DNA of 64,000 bases from Tremella fuciformis (taxonomy: Eukaryota > Basidiomycota > Tremellomycetes > Tremellales > Tremellaceae): NCBI GenBank assembly GCA_032768795.1, contig CP136493.1, positions 1,674,001-1,738,000 of the forward strand. Reading direction: 5' to 3'. Position 1 is the stretch's first letter, and every line of letters begins with the position of its first letter. Under the pieces are notes generated by a model. That model searched no databases and was not told the DNA's origin. It worked only from the letters and a program-made list of their open reading frames with translations. The translations under genes were made by a program, and so were the position numbers. Shown piece by piece: positions 20,803 through 32,372 of this stretch.

Positions 20803-23094
20803 TTACTGTTCGTCACTAGAATCAGTGCCATCCCTATCTTGCTCGCTCTCTTCGGATCCCGACTCTTCAGCTGCTGACTGACCATCCTCAGAATCCGATC
20901 CCTCATCGCCCTCATCCGGCGCATCGTCCTCCTCGTCGTCCCCGTCCTCATCAAACACGATCCAGTCCGATGCCAACAACGCTCTATGCTTAGCCTCTCG
21001 GCGTAGTTCGGCCAAGTTCATCCTCTTTGTGCGGAGCTCAATGCCGATCCGCCTTCTGCGGTCTTTCGCAATTTTCCGCAAAACAGCTTCGTACCCTTGC
21101 CTGGCGTTGAGCGCTGCTGTTACGCACTCGGACTCGGAATCGTCTAGAGCGCAGCTCCACGGGTTGGTGAGGTCCCCCTCTTGAGGCGGGCGCTTCCGCT
21201 TCATGGATTGAGACTGGAGCATTCGATCACGAGACCAGTCGATGAGCAGCCGATCATAGGCGGAATCGAGCTTGTTGAGGGCTTTGTCCAGTCTTTCGTC
21301 CTCGTCCATGACATAGTCTTCCTCTTCCAGCTCATCGGCAGATCCACTCTTCGAGTCGAGAGAAATCTCGGGAAGTAGCCGATGGTCAATTGCTGAGACC
21401 AGATGAATAGCCGACATTGCATCGTGGAAGCCCGAAGGATGCGTGATGCAGGACATCTGCGACCACGCAAGATCACCAGGCGGAAGATTGTTGAGGCCAA
21501 ACTGAATCGGTCGCCGCACCTCCAGGTCTTTCACGCCGATGTCAAGTAATGATTGGGTCAGCTTGGCCCCTGGATAAGACGTCTCCCGAGTTGCCAGCGC
21601 CTGGTGAACGTCTTGCGCATGTACACCTCCAGAAAGATCCTCGTGTATATCGTTTGCTTGCTGAGACGTGATGATGCGTGAATCGGATCGTGCTTCCGCT
21701 ATTGTAATGGCGGCATGAATCAGAGGGGTAATAAAGGCTTTGAGAAGCAAGACTAGCTCATCCAGCACGGTCCCGTTGATTTCTGTCGCTGAAGGGTCGA
21801 CGTCGAACTTGCGGACCAACTCGGCGAGGCGACCAAGATGCAGCAGCTCCCATCCGCGCTCAATGGCTATATCAGCGGAATCGACCACATCGAGTTTGTG
21901 ACGGGAGATGATCGTTTGCAGAGCCTCATTGTGCACCGGTATGGCTGATGATGAGGCAGAGGATGGTTCCGGAGGCTCGGCTGGGGCTCTGACAATCGCC
22001 CTGCTCGCGAACACCTTGTCGGCCCCGCCACATCGGTTAATATCCTGCGCCGACAGGCCTTCAGCGATAAGCATCTTTGTACGATATCGCTCGCGAGCTC
22101 GCTGTTTGTTGAAGAGCTTGGCAATCTCAGCTTCCTGCTCCGCGGTTCTCTCGCGGGCTGGAATGTCGGATAAGAACTGGAGGCGCGCCGCTTCATCTGC
22201 CATGCGGACCATTTTTTTCGGATCATGCTTATACGTGCGCCTCGAGCCACTCGCAGCATCGGCACTATGAGGTGCAGACTCCACTGCTGATTTAGGCTGT
22301 TCCGAAACGTCCGCATCGCCATTCGCCGCGCGAAATTGAGCTTCGAGGTCGAAAGCGCCGCCTTTGCCCGATCGAGCCTTGTACCACTCGCTCCATTCGG
22401 ACGCCAGTTGTCCGTCCAGCAGATCGAGCGTCTCGTGGTCCAGATGCTCCAGCCACTCCTCGGCATCACATCGCCCCTCGACCATGGCCTTCAGCTCTCC
22501 GCGCATCTGGCTGACCGAGGGCTTGCCCTCGGGCTGCGGCCCCTGTCGCATCTCCTTCGCGACCGTCTTGAAGGCAGCCTCTCGTCTCTGCCGACGGTCC
22601 CGTGGGGTGTCATCCAGATTGTCTGCGAGATCGCGAGCTTGCTGGGCGAGTCGCTCCTCTTCTTGGATAGCATCTTCCGAGATCTCCCGAGCGGAGGGAG
22701 CAAAGCCGGGTCGCCAGACCTTTCGATGGTCGAGCTTGGTCTTGTCGAGTCCTCGATGCGCGCGTCGGGCGTCGCTCACCCCTGTGACGAGGATCTGCAA
22801 GTACCACAATACCTCTGCTTCGGATTTGGTCCCGATGTCGCTGGCGATGAGGTCTGTGCGGTACCGCGAGTGCCGGGATAGCGCCGCGAAGAAGGCATAC
22901 TTTTCCTTCGGTGTCCAGAGTGTTAGAGTCGGCGGAACACGGCTCGATTGTATGACCCGTCCCTTGTGATCTCGATCGTACGGGTCTGACCGGCCTAGGA
23001 CATGTTGCCAGGAATCTTCGACATGCGCGTTGAAGGCCGAGATGTAGTCTTCAAGCTGAACGTCGGAGGGTGACGACGTCGAGGCGGCGCTCAT
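20803..23094 (-). CDS. SANT/Myb-domain protein, probable Rrn5-like Pol I factor
   Basis: Uninterrupted frame of 763 aa from the ATG at 23094; the frame stays open upstream to 23283 but without an ATG. Near residues 50-105 is a SANT-like helix set with the spacing typical of fungal Rrn5 (LWTPKEKYAFFAALSRHSRY, then DLIASDIGTKSEAEVLWYL). Rrn5 belongs to the upstream activating factor that recruits RNA polymerase I to rDNA. The middle is helical and charged; the C-terminal part has ASDWIVFDEDGDDEEDD followed by a long acidic tail. It is much longer than yeast Rrn5, so the assignment rests mostly on the SANT segment. Lack of introns over 2.3 kb is unusual here. Confidence 0.6.
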   Translation of the reverse strand: MSAASTSSPSDVQLEDYISAFNAHVEDSWQHVLGRSDPYDRDHKGRVIQSSRVPPTLTLWTPKEKYAFFAALSRHSRYRTDLIASDIGTKSEAEVLWYLQILVTGVSDARRAHRGLDKTKLDHRKVWRPGFAPSAREISEDAIQEEERLAQQARDLADNLDDTPRDRRQRREAAFKTVAKEMRQGPQPEGKPSVSQMRGELKAMVEGRCDAEEWLEHLDHETLDLLDGQLASEWSEWYKARSGKGGAFDLEAQFRAANGDADVSEQPKSAVESAPHSADAASGSRRTYKHDPKKMVRMADEAARLQFLSDIPARERTAEQEAEIAKLFNKQRARERYRTKMLIAEGLSAQDINRCGGADKVFASRAIVRAPAEPPEPSSASSSAIPVHNEALQTIISRHKLDVVDSADIAIERGWELLHLGRLAELVRKFDVDPSATEINGTVLDELVLLLKAFITPLIHAAITIAEARSDSRIITSQQANDIHEDLSGGVHAQDVHQALATRETSYPGAKLTQSLLDIGVKDLEVRRPIQFGLNNLPPGDLAWSQMSCITHPSGFHDAMSAIHLVSAIDHRLLPEISLDSKSGSADELEEEDYVMDEDERLDKALNKLDSAYDRLLIDWSRDRMLQSQSMKRKRPPQEGDLTNPWSCALDDSESECVTAALNARQGYEAVLRKIAKDRRRRIGIELRTKRMNLAELRREAKHRALLASDWIVFDEDGDDEEDDAPDEGDEGSDSEDGQSAAEESGSEESEQDRDGTDSSDEQ

Positions 23095-23328
23095 GTCATC
23101 GAGCCTCTGGTGACGAGGTGAGACCTCATCCGGCCCAGCTCGATGACCACCCTCTACTCGCTCTTTGTGCGAATGACTAGATGACCGGCGATCAGAGCTT
23201 GAAATATCTTGACGTGGTCGAAGGTTACGTAACCCGTACTTTTGCGGGCGAGAGATTCGTCTCTCAGAGACGCATAGATGCACGATGACGGCTCTACGCC
23301 TGTAATATCTGACTCGTCACTCTAGATC

Positions 23329-24380
23329 CTATGCTCCAGCCTCTCTCCTAGCATCTTGCAACCTGCCCTCCAGCTCCAGGCCAATGAGCGCATCCAATAC
23401 CCTGACCAGCTTCTTCCTTCCCTCCTCCCCATCACCGACGAGCTTGCCCAAAGTCTCAGCGTCCTCCTCTTCACCCAAGAGCCCAAAGATCCTGGCCGCG
23501 CCGAGACACCTATCATCCGCATACGGCCACACCTCCTCCCAGTCGCCCTGCACCCTGCGTAAGAACACCCCGACCACGCCCGGTCCAACACCTTTCAATT
23601 TGGTCAACTCGGCCCGGACCACATCCTGCGCTTCTACCCCGCTCATACCTTCTAGCTTGGCCCTGAGACCTTCAAGGGTATCGAGATTCGGATGAGGGCT
23701 GGAGGGCGGGAACATGGCCTCCAGGCCCTGCACGACGTCTCCCAGTTGGGTGGCGGTCTTCTCGCGATGCTGGGTGTGCGCGGCGTACATGACTTCCTTG
23801 CGTTTCTCGTACGGCGCGTCAAGGAGTGCTTTGGCGGTGCGCAGGGAGAAGGGGGCGTTGAAGAGGGTCTGGATGGTGCGCAGGCCGAGTTTGTGCGAGA
23901 GGGGCTTGGAGAGGATACACGCGCAGATGAGGTTTTGGAACGGTGTCATTGGATCTTGGGGATAGTGCAGGACGTCGGATCCGGTCGCGGGCTCGTTATC
24001 GTCTTGCTTCTTCTCCTTTTTCGCTGCTGCCGCCGCTGCTGCCTGGTCTTCTGCCTTGTCGGGCCGATCGACGTACGTCTTTCCGCCCTTTTTGGGCGGC
24101 TGGACTGGGGGGTGGGCGAGCTTCGCGCATGCGTCTGATAAGAGGTAGTCTATCAGCCGTCCCGGATCGCTCGACTTGGACTTTTCAGCTGGCGGTCCTG
24201 GCTCTCAGTGATCGAATCCTACACATATTCGGGCTCACCATCCTTCTTGCGTTTCCGGATTCGTGACTGTGATTTCGGCCCATCCTCGATTTTGCGCTTC
24301 TCGCCCGCGGAGGCGGCCTTCGACTTGGACTGCTCTGCCTTCGCATCTGCAACAGCTCGAGGGATTCTCTTGCGAGGCAT
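23329..24380 (-). CDS. HhH-GPD DNA glycosylase-like nuclear protein
   Basis: Two exons, 24239-24380 and 23329-24197, joined by a 41-nt intron in phase 1, giving 336 aa. The N-terminus is strongly basic (MPRKRIPRAVADAKAEQSKS, then IRKRKKD), a likely nuclear localisation signal. The C-terminal two thirds form an HhH-type fold: TPFQNLICACILSKPLSHKL matches the start of endonuclease III-like folds, LTKLKGVGPGVVGVFL is the helix-hairpin-helix, and PYADDRCLGAARIFGL sits where the catalytic Asp region lies. The lysine of bifunctional glycosylases (LPGVGRKTA type) is absent, so beta-lyase activity is unlikely. It could be a monofunctional glycosylase or a non-catalytic DNA binder. It lies just upstream of the SANT gene on the same strand. 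Confidence 0.7.
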
Positions 24381-24521
24381 GGTGTGGAATGCTTGTGGAC
24401 ACGGCACGACTGCATCAAACAACTTGTCTAGTTTACTACCATCCTCATCCCCTCCATGACGTCATCCGACGATTACTACAATCTCGATCGCACTCCCACT
24501 CTCTCATGTTGCAGCTCTACT

Positions 24522-26655
24522 CTAATGAGCAGGAAGAATGTTGACGTTCGGCGACGTCTTGTCGACAGGCAGGTCCTTGTCGCCGTACTCGGGCGTGCGG
24601 TCGCCCGAGCCGTTGCTGCCGTAGCCATAGTACGAGTCGCGCGCGTGGCCGCCAACGAGGGGTTCGCCGGCGGACTCGTCGACCTCGTAGAACTTGCGGT
24701 TCATGCCAGGCGGAGGGAAGAAGTAGCACAGCGCAAAGTACATGAGGGCCGAGACGCCGGTGCCGGTGATCCACGACAGGGTGTAGATGCGCTGGGCGCC
24801 GATGCTGACTTTGATGTTCGAGTTGAGGGTCGCGATGAAGCCGGGGCAGTTGACGGCGAAGCCGCTGCGGGTCAGCTGATCCAACCCCGAATCTCTCGAA
24901 ACACTGACGAGAGGTACGCGGCGTAGGCGCGCCAGTTGATGCCGAAAGTGTAGAAATACCAAGACGTCTTGTCGGCGCGGTAAAAGTCTGCGATGCGGAC
25001 GTGGCCGCGGCGCACGAGCCAGTAGTCGGTGATCATCGGTCCGGCGATGCACGAGAGCAGGACGCCGTAGGCGCCGAGGTAGTTGCCGAACGTCGCGGAC
25101 GAGGTGTACATGAGCCAAGGGTTCATGAGGATGCCGATGCACGCTACACGTCAGCCACCACCTCTCACTATTGCATTGTGCGGAACGCACCGCAGATGAA
25201 GCCGCCGCGGCGGATGTTGATGAAGCGCGGGAAGAGCGCAGTGAGATCACATCCGGCAGAGATCGAGTTGGCAGCGACGTTCAGCATGAGCTGCACGTAG
25301 ATGAAGCCTGATGTCAGTGTGAGCTCAGGTCAAGGGGCGGAGACGAACCGGCCGAGATGAAGAAGAGACCCGCGCGGGTCTTGGCGGACGGGTCCGAGTC
25401 GAGCATCTGGTTCATGATCTTGACAATGTCCCAGATCTGCGTGCCGAACTGGGGCACGGACGACGAGGCGATGACGATACCGAGGAATGAGGTGAGCGAG
25501 AAGCCGATGGGCATGGCGATGATCTGGGGCCACACGGCGGCGGACGGCTTCTTGGCGCGGGACGCGAAGTCGGGCGCGTTGGTGACTGCGTCTCAGCTTG
25601 ACTCGAAGGAGTAGGGGGTAGAAGAGGAGACCCACTCAGAGTGAACATGTTGTTGAAGCACGACGAGATGGAGGTGAGCATCTGCCAGCTGAGGGCCGAG
25701 CCGTGCAGCGTGCCCTTCTGCGAGAGGGTGGGGCCGACACCACCCGCACGGGAGATGCTCCATCCGAATAGGGCAAAGCCGACGATGGGTCCGACGACGG
25801 CCTACGAGTCAGGCATGGTGCAGGACGCATGGACAAGGGAGAGACGTACCTTGGCCATGAAGTAGTACCGCAGCTTGTGGATGGGGACATAGACGGTCGG
25901 CAGGGAGAGCAGCCAGTAGATGATGAACGAGATCATGTACGCTGAATGTCAATTCTGGCTGTTATGCTTCGGGGAAAGCGACTTGCCAGAGGTGGTCTGG
26001 GTGTAGGCGGCCATATGGTTCGGGACGTGGTCTTGCCAGTTTGGAGACAGGCACCGGATCAAGACGTACACACACTCGCCGCCGAGCCAAGCCTGCACGC
26101 CCCACCTCCACATCAGCACGGACCGCACGGATTTCCACTATCCTCCTATCCGCCACATCCACTTCTTTTCATGCTTTGCATGGGTCACTCACCAGATACA
26201 TGCCATGGCGGCACGGTTGAACACTGGCCAGAGCGAGCCGAACAGTCCGAATGTGGTGCGGTTGACGACAGGGAAGGTGATACCGTGGACAGCACCCGGA
26301 CGGGCGTTGAGGACGAGCAGAGGGCCGACGAGCGAGTAGCCGATGATCACGCAGATGAACGCTTGCCACCATGTCAGACCCGACGAGATCATCGATGATG
26401 CGATTGTGAACGTGTTTAGGTTATACGAGTCGGCGACCCAGAAGGAGACCTGCAGGTGAGCGAACAAAAAAAACAGACAGAACACAGGGAAGGAGAGGAA
26501 GGAAATGGAGGGAAATGACTCACGAAAGAGAACCACGTCCAGGTTTTCTTGTCGTCTGAGACGGGGAGGAGGTCCTCGTTGGCGAGGAACATCTCTGTGC
26601 GAGACAGGCCTTCGGGGTGCCCCGTCTCGAGGCGCTGAATGATACTTTTGCCCAT
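24522..26655 (-). CDS. NCS1-family nucleobase permease (Fur4/Dal4-type)
   Basis: Plasma-membrane proton symporter for uracil, allantoin, uridine or a related compound. The start is the ATG at 26655 ([12 protein letters not shown]). About ten exons separated by short introns spell a 12-TM NCS1 protein: [20 protein letters not shown] (TM1 with the Fur-type signature), [72 protein letters not shown] and [20 protein letters not shown]. The cytosolic tail is long and Gly/Asp-rich, ending VNILPAH. Substrate cannot be fixed from sequence. GATA motifs upstream suggest nitrogen-source control. Confidence 0.88.
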
Positions 26656-29461
26656 GATGAGTGTAGCGTGTGGAGGCACAGGCGTAAGCTAGGTCGTACA
26701 ACCGTAAGGTCTTGTGCTCTGCGTTGGGGCACAAAGTCGTGCAGATGGAGCGTGACCAGACAGCACAGCGGGGTATGGCCAGCTTATAACCCTTCTCACT
26801 CGCCAAAGTCTACAGACGGTGTGACTTTTTTCGCCTAGGTCTAGACGGGTGAGAAATGCTGGACGTTGACTGGTCATTACGACACTGTCACCCGTCTTAT
26901 CTCCAGGCACAAGAAGGTGGTGACGCTCCACCGATGCGCCAGTCTGTGCGTGGGTCGTGTGCAGCACACAAGCCCAAGAAGCAAAAACCCTTGGTATGCC
27001 CTTGGCGGATCGCTAAACGTTTAGTTTTGCAGTAACGGCGCTGACTGGTGGAGCACGTCGTCATGAGATTTTCGGCGCGCAACTGGGGCGTCAGTCTACA
27101 GCGATGGGAGGGGGGGATAAGAGAGGATTGGTCCAATGGAGGCTTATCAAAACTGCCACCGGGGAAAGGCCAATCAGGCTCCACGGGGTAATCACCGACC
27201 CTTCCCTCTCTCTCGCTCTTGGCTTGCTTGTCGCCCTCTTCGCTCGTCAGTCGGAGAGAAGCGTTGTCGTGCGAGTAGACGCAGGTACGGACTGCTCGAG
27301 ACAGAGTACGCCACGACACGGCGCGGCACGCCGCTCGACTCCGCTCCGCCCTGCAGCCATGGACGAGCGCTCGCTTCCGCCTGTGCCACGAGCGATACCA
27401 AGGTCAGGTTTTGACTGCGCGCGGCGACTGCATAATACAACAATAGACATTGCAGGCACGCTCGGGTCCTGTCACTTACGCTCACAGACATCGACCACGA
27501 CCAGCTATGAGTGCGATCTAGCCCAAGACCATGGGTGCCGAGAGCACTGCACTCCCTAGTCCGACTAGCGCCGCGACCGATAAGACCATACAAATAGGCA
27601 AATCTTTTCCTTGGAACCACCTCCGACGCTGCATGGCAGTATGACGTCGAGATGGGCGGACAATACCATGCGGGCTCTGAATATGGCCCATGACAGCAAA
27701 GTGGAAACGCAGTTTTCCCCCCGGCTCTTATCTCGCTGGCCTATGCAGAGGGAACTTACTCAAGGTTAGGCGCACGATGTGCTTTCCGGCTTTGTGAGCG
27801 GTGATCGCCGTATGTGAGGTATTTTCCTATTGGATCCTTTGGTTCCGTGTTTCTTGGCTAGGGCCGAGAGAGACCAGTGCGCGTCATCGGGGAGACATGG
27901 CACGCCATTACGAGGCAGGCATCATGTAAATACCCGTATATCCTCTGACAATGGTCAGCAGTAGCTGTGGCTGAAGCTGAAGCACGACGCGCGACAGGAA
28001 TAAATAGGGGAGCAGAGGGAGATGCATGGCGGCGGGAGGCAGTCACCTTCGGAGAGCAGGAAACCGTATGCCGACGGCCAAGCGGGAGTGAGCTATTTCC
28101 AACGCATTTAATCGATCCTCCCTCTTTTTCCGGGACCTGTGTTGGCCCTGGTCGAGAGGGATTCTAGCCGGCCTCTGAAGGAGCGAAAGAAAGAGAGAAA
28201 GAGAGCTAGAGAAGCTGCAGACGTACTCCTCCAACAGCCCATTCCCATTGCTAGATCATACCAGCATAGACACTTGTAGCCATCGTTGCACAGTCAGGTG
28301 TAAGCAGAAAGCAGCCGATTAGGTTTACCCCCATTCGACAAATCGCTCATCCCTCGTGGCAATTCCAATTCCAATTAGGATTTCAATAGGATACCAGCGT
28401 TTCGACCCGCCGCCCACGTCCACAACCTTCCAGTACATAAGACATCGTCCCGCCTCTCGATCTCAACCTTCTCTGCACTACATCACACCATCAACTGCAC
28501 AGCCCACACCGTTGCCACCGTCATTGCACGTCGACAGGACAGGCGTTGAAGGCGCGACGGCCCCAGGGTCAGTTTGCAGAGCCTGCCTACCGACCGAGTG
28601 CGCTTTTCACGAGGCGTTACAAATCACATACAAACCGACAGTTTCGACCTCCAACACCTTGCATCGACGTTGGACCCTTCCTAGTCGAGCAAACCCCCCT
28701 CACGACCCCTCGACGCGCTTCAGCATTGTCCGAAGCATAGCACGATCGCCTGCAAGACGCCTGGTTGACGATTTGTCACCTGTGAGTCTCCCTTCCCGAC
28801 CGGGCTTTTCGTCCCTACCATTGAACCCTTGTCCACGGTACTGGTCCCGCAAGCCCATGTGATCATTGAGCATGCCTTCGTGATCGCATCGACGCCCTTC
28901 GCATGCCCACCGACGTCGTCGCTGTCCTCGTCGCTGACTCACAGCCTTGGCAGCCCATTCTCATACCCTCATCGCCACTTTCACTCCACCCCCTTTCACC
29001 CACCGCTCACCCATCCTCGTAATCCCACACTCCTCACTTGGCTTGCTCAGCGTCCTCATCCCGAATCTCGATCACTCGTCTAGTCGATACCTCATCGCCA
29101 AGCCGCTGCAGTGACAGCGTCATCGGTCATCGTGGAGTCGTTGTCGACGCACGTTTGATCGACACCAAGCACTAGTCTTGCACTACTCGTTCCGTTGATC
29201 CGACCATCCTCGCCACCCCCCTTTCCTTTCAACACCGCGACCCGCTCGGCGGACAATTGGTCTTGCAGTGTTACTCTGCATTGCTAGCGAGTTTACAAAA
29301 CCACTTCTTCCTCCTCACCCTCGCCGTTGATCATGGCGGATAGATCCTAAGACCGGCGCTTGCGCTTGTAAATAACAGTCACATCCGTGTCTTTCGTCTC
29401 CCAGAGTCGACATCTTCCCCACTTATTCCACAACCACAACCCTACCCTCAAACAACCGATC
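26656..29461. other. 2.8-kb divergent non-coding region
   Basis: Separates the permease (minus) from the Hal4/5-type kinase (plus). The permease side carries GATAAG motifs, CCAAT and a TATA-like TTATAA at 26784-26789. The kinase side (about 28.4-29.4 kb) is pyrimidine-rich and resembles a long 5' leader. No supported ORF or structured RNA found by eye. Confidence 0.5.
26896..27148. promoter_or_regulatory. Cluster of GATAAG sites upstream of the permease
   Basis: GATAAG occurs at 27116-27121 (plus) and at 26896-26901 and 27143-27148 (minus), with CCAAT at 27133-27137. These lie about 240-490 bp upstream of the permease ATG. In fungi, GATA factors such as Gat1/AreA drive nitrogen-source transporters through such clustered sites. 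Binding is inferred. Confidence 0.45.
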
Positions 29462-32005
29462 ATGTCTCCCGCGGCCGTCGCACAGAGCGTCGAGACGCCC
29501 GAGGCGATCGATGACCCCTTGTTAGCGGACGATATCAAGCAGGTCGGTATCGCATGGGCGGCCATCACTTTGTCCTAGCTCACACACACAGAAACTCGCA
29601 CTAAATGACCATCCCTGGACTGGCAACCCGGCGGCCATCAAAAGTGTTCCAGATGCTATCGCCGGACAAGGCATGACTGCTGCCGCCACCGCCCATCTTT
29701 CCACTCCAGCTCTCACGCCCTCGCACCACACAGTCACCCCCGATTCAGAGCCGGAACCTGCCTCTCCTCCTCATATCAAGGCTGTCGATCACCTCCAAAA
29801 CCCTGCCAACGGTCATGCCGTTCATCATCATTCTCCCCTCGGCGCCGGTGGAGCCACCGGTCTCAAGCCAGACTCAATCTCGCTGAACGAAATTGCCCCC
29901 TCTTCCGCTGGCGCTACCGCCCACTCCAGCTATTCTCCCGCGCAGAACGGGACCTTCGTCGGCGCGAAGCCAGTTTCAGATCAGGCCTTCCCATTTCCAA
30001 ACGTTCGCCCGTTGGCTGGTATTGCCAATCCCTCGCTGCATGTGCCTTCTGTCACTGCCTCGGCCCAAATGTCTCGCAACAATTCGCACGCCTCGGTTCG
30101 AGATACCAAAGAAGACCATTTGCAGACCAGGCCCGCTCGTACTCCTTCGGCTAGCAAACCGAATATGCTTGGCGCTCTTGGGGAGAAGAAATCCTTCTTC
30201 TCCAAGATGTTCCACCACGAGGGCAAGGACAAGGAGCACAAGAAGGAAAGGGGCGAGAAACCGCAGCTCGAGATCCCCAGAAACGACAACGGCTCTGCCT
30301 TCCATGCCCCGCATCAAGCGGGCACTCGCAGTCCCCGTGCCGTCAGCCCCAACCCTCCCAGTAGCAGAGACCACACTTCGTCACCTCCTTTGACTCCCAA
30401 TACGCCTCCTGCAGGCTACTCCGACTCGGATCACTCTCGGGCCAGCTCGCGCGCTCCTTCGCGCACGCCCTCGTTCCAGAAGAAGACGCAGGACTCTGCC
30501 GATCCGCATGCCCAACCGCCAGTCGACGCTCGCATCGACCCACACCCTCCGGCTGGCGGTCTGCAGCGCAGGCTGTCCAACAAGTCGAACAAGAGTGTTG
30601 CGGGTGACGTTCAGCGACCAGTCATGCCACCAGTCGACCCGAAGAAGGCCGTGGCGACCGTTGGCGGGCAGCCCGTGGCGATTGGCAAAAAGGAGGAAGT
30701 CATCGCTGCCTCTGGTAACAAGTTCACTCTCAAGGACTTGATCGGGCTTGGCGGAGACGAGCGCCCCAAACTCAACCGTCGGGCGTCTGGTTCTGCCAAG
30801 GGCTCTGACCGCGGCTCGACCAAGGGTTCCGACTACGGTGGTGACAACGCTTCGACCGCGTCTCTCCTCAAGAAGTATGGCATCTGCGACAAGGCCGCTA
30901 TCGGTAAAGGCGCCACAGCCGTCGTGCGTCTCGCCCACAAGTGGGATCGGAGAGAAGAAAAGCTCTACGCTGTCAAGGAGTTCCGGAAGCGCAGGAAGAA
31001 CGAGACCGAGAAGGATTACGTCAAGAAGCTCACTTCGGAGTTCTGCATCTCGTCCACCTTGCACCACATCAATGTCGTTGAGACTGTCGACCTTGTTCAG
31101 GACGAGTCCCAGCATTGGTGCGAGGTCATGGAGTACTGTCCCGGTGGCGATCTGTATGCGGCGATCAAGAAGGGCGGCATGAGCAGTGGCGAAGTCGAGT
31201 GCTCCTTCAAGCAGATCTTGATGGGTATTCAGTATCTCCATTCAATGGGTGTTGCCCATCGGGATATCAAGCCGGAGAACCTGCTCTTGGACGGCCGGGG
31301 TCATGTCAAGGTGAGCGGGGGGTCCCTCTTGATTGGTGGTTTCGCTGATAGCAGATCACCGACTTTGGTGTCTCTGACGTCTTCCGTATGTGCTGGGAGA
31401 AGAAAACGCACATGTCCAAGGGACTGTGCGGCTCTGAACCGTACATTGCACCCGAACTCTTTGATCACAAGGGTGAGCCGCGGTCGTTTCTCAAGCCCAA
31501 GTCCAAGTCCAAGCCTATCTCCCGTTTCAAACTTCGTCGCAAGCCTACAAATTCTGCCCTTCGTGTCACGCTGTACCAGTCGCGCAGGGCCAAGCTGACC
31601 CAATGTGCAGAGTACGACGCTCGTCTCGTCGACGTCTGGGCGGCGGCCATTGTGTTTTACTGCATGCAGTTCCAGGAACTACCGTGGAGAGTAGCCAAGG
31701 CGTCCGACCAGACGTTTGCCACCTATCTCCAGCAATATCCACCGAAAGACGCCCAAGCCACCACGCAACAGCAGGCGGGTGCTCCAGTGCCACCTGCCGG
31801 CACACCAGCGCCATTGAACAACCTCGTCCCACGCGAATGCCGGAATGTCATCAAGCACATGCTCGACCCAGATCCCAAGACGCGTTGGGGTATCGACGAA
31901 GCCCTCAAAGACAAGTGGGTCAACTCGATCGAGCTGTGTGAAGAGGGCAGGGAGAACGGGCACCGGCATACCAGTGCCGGCATGGAGATTGTCAAGATTC
32001 AATAG
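29462..32005 (+). CDS. Hal4/Hal5-type serine/threonine kinase
   Basis: Fungal-specific kinase family (Hal4/Sat4, Hal5, Npr1-like) controlling potassium and nutrient transporters at the plasma membrane. Four exons (29462-29542, 29592-31310, 31355-31472, 31611-32005) give 770 aa. The N-terminal half is Ser/Pro-rich and disordered. The kinase domain starts near residue 430 with IGKGATAVVRLAHKW and has LYAVKEF (catalytic Lys), VAHRDIKPENLLLD (catalytic loop), ITDFGVSDVF (restored by splicing), GSEPYIAPELF (activation segment) and RLVDVWAAAIVFYCM. All catalytic residues are present. The third intron is 138 nt, long for this window. The protein ends SAGMEIVKIQ. Confidence 0.9.
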
Positions 32006-32372
32006 GCCCAAGCCTCCCGCTCGCCCATTCTCCCATAGACTACCTTACCCGACCGCCTATACATTTCGTTCTCGCGCCATGTTGACGACTCGTTCGGATC
32101 GTCCGGACCGCTTGTACCCCGCCCGCTTTTGGGTACCCGGCATTGACATCTACATACCCCTCGGCTCGACGTGTTTATATACACACCCGCACTCGGCCCA
32201 CCCCGCATTCTGCAAGCACTCGCACGTTTGGTTTCGTAGCCGGTAATACCTAGTTTGGTGATATGATGCTATGTCTGCACGACCAATGGGTTTCATTCAG
32301 ATGTGTCATTCAGATTTGTTCGTTGCGCGATTATTTTAGATACAAGTGAAGTATAAGAGTACAGACTGGTCT
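32006..32372. other. Short convergent 3' spacer
   Basis: Tail-to-tail gap between the kinase and the EXPERA gene; probably both 3' UTRs. Nothing else seen. Confidence 0.4.

Noticed and set aside
21867..22969. Alternative-frame ORFs inside the SANT-domain gene on both strands
   Set aside because: Shadow frames of a 763-codon coding sequence with clear domain content.
23095..23283. N-terminal extension of the SANT-domain frame
   Set aside because: The frame is open but the first codon is GTG; the first ATG is at 23094 and the extra residues are low-complexity Arg/Ser.
28356..28862. Open frame of 168 codons upstream of the Hal4/5-type kinase
   Set aside because: Pyrimidine-rich leader sequence giving Pro/Ser/Arg-rich translation, without domain or splice context; more likely 5' UTR or promoter.
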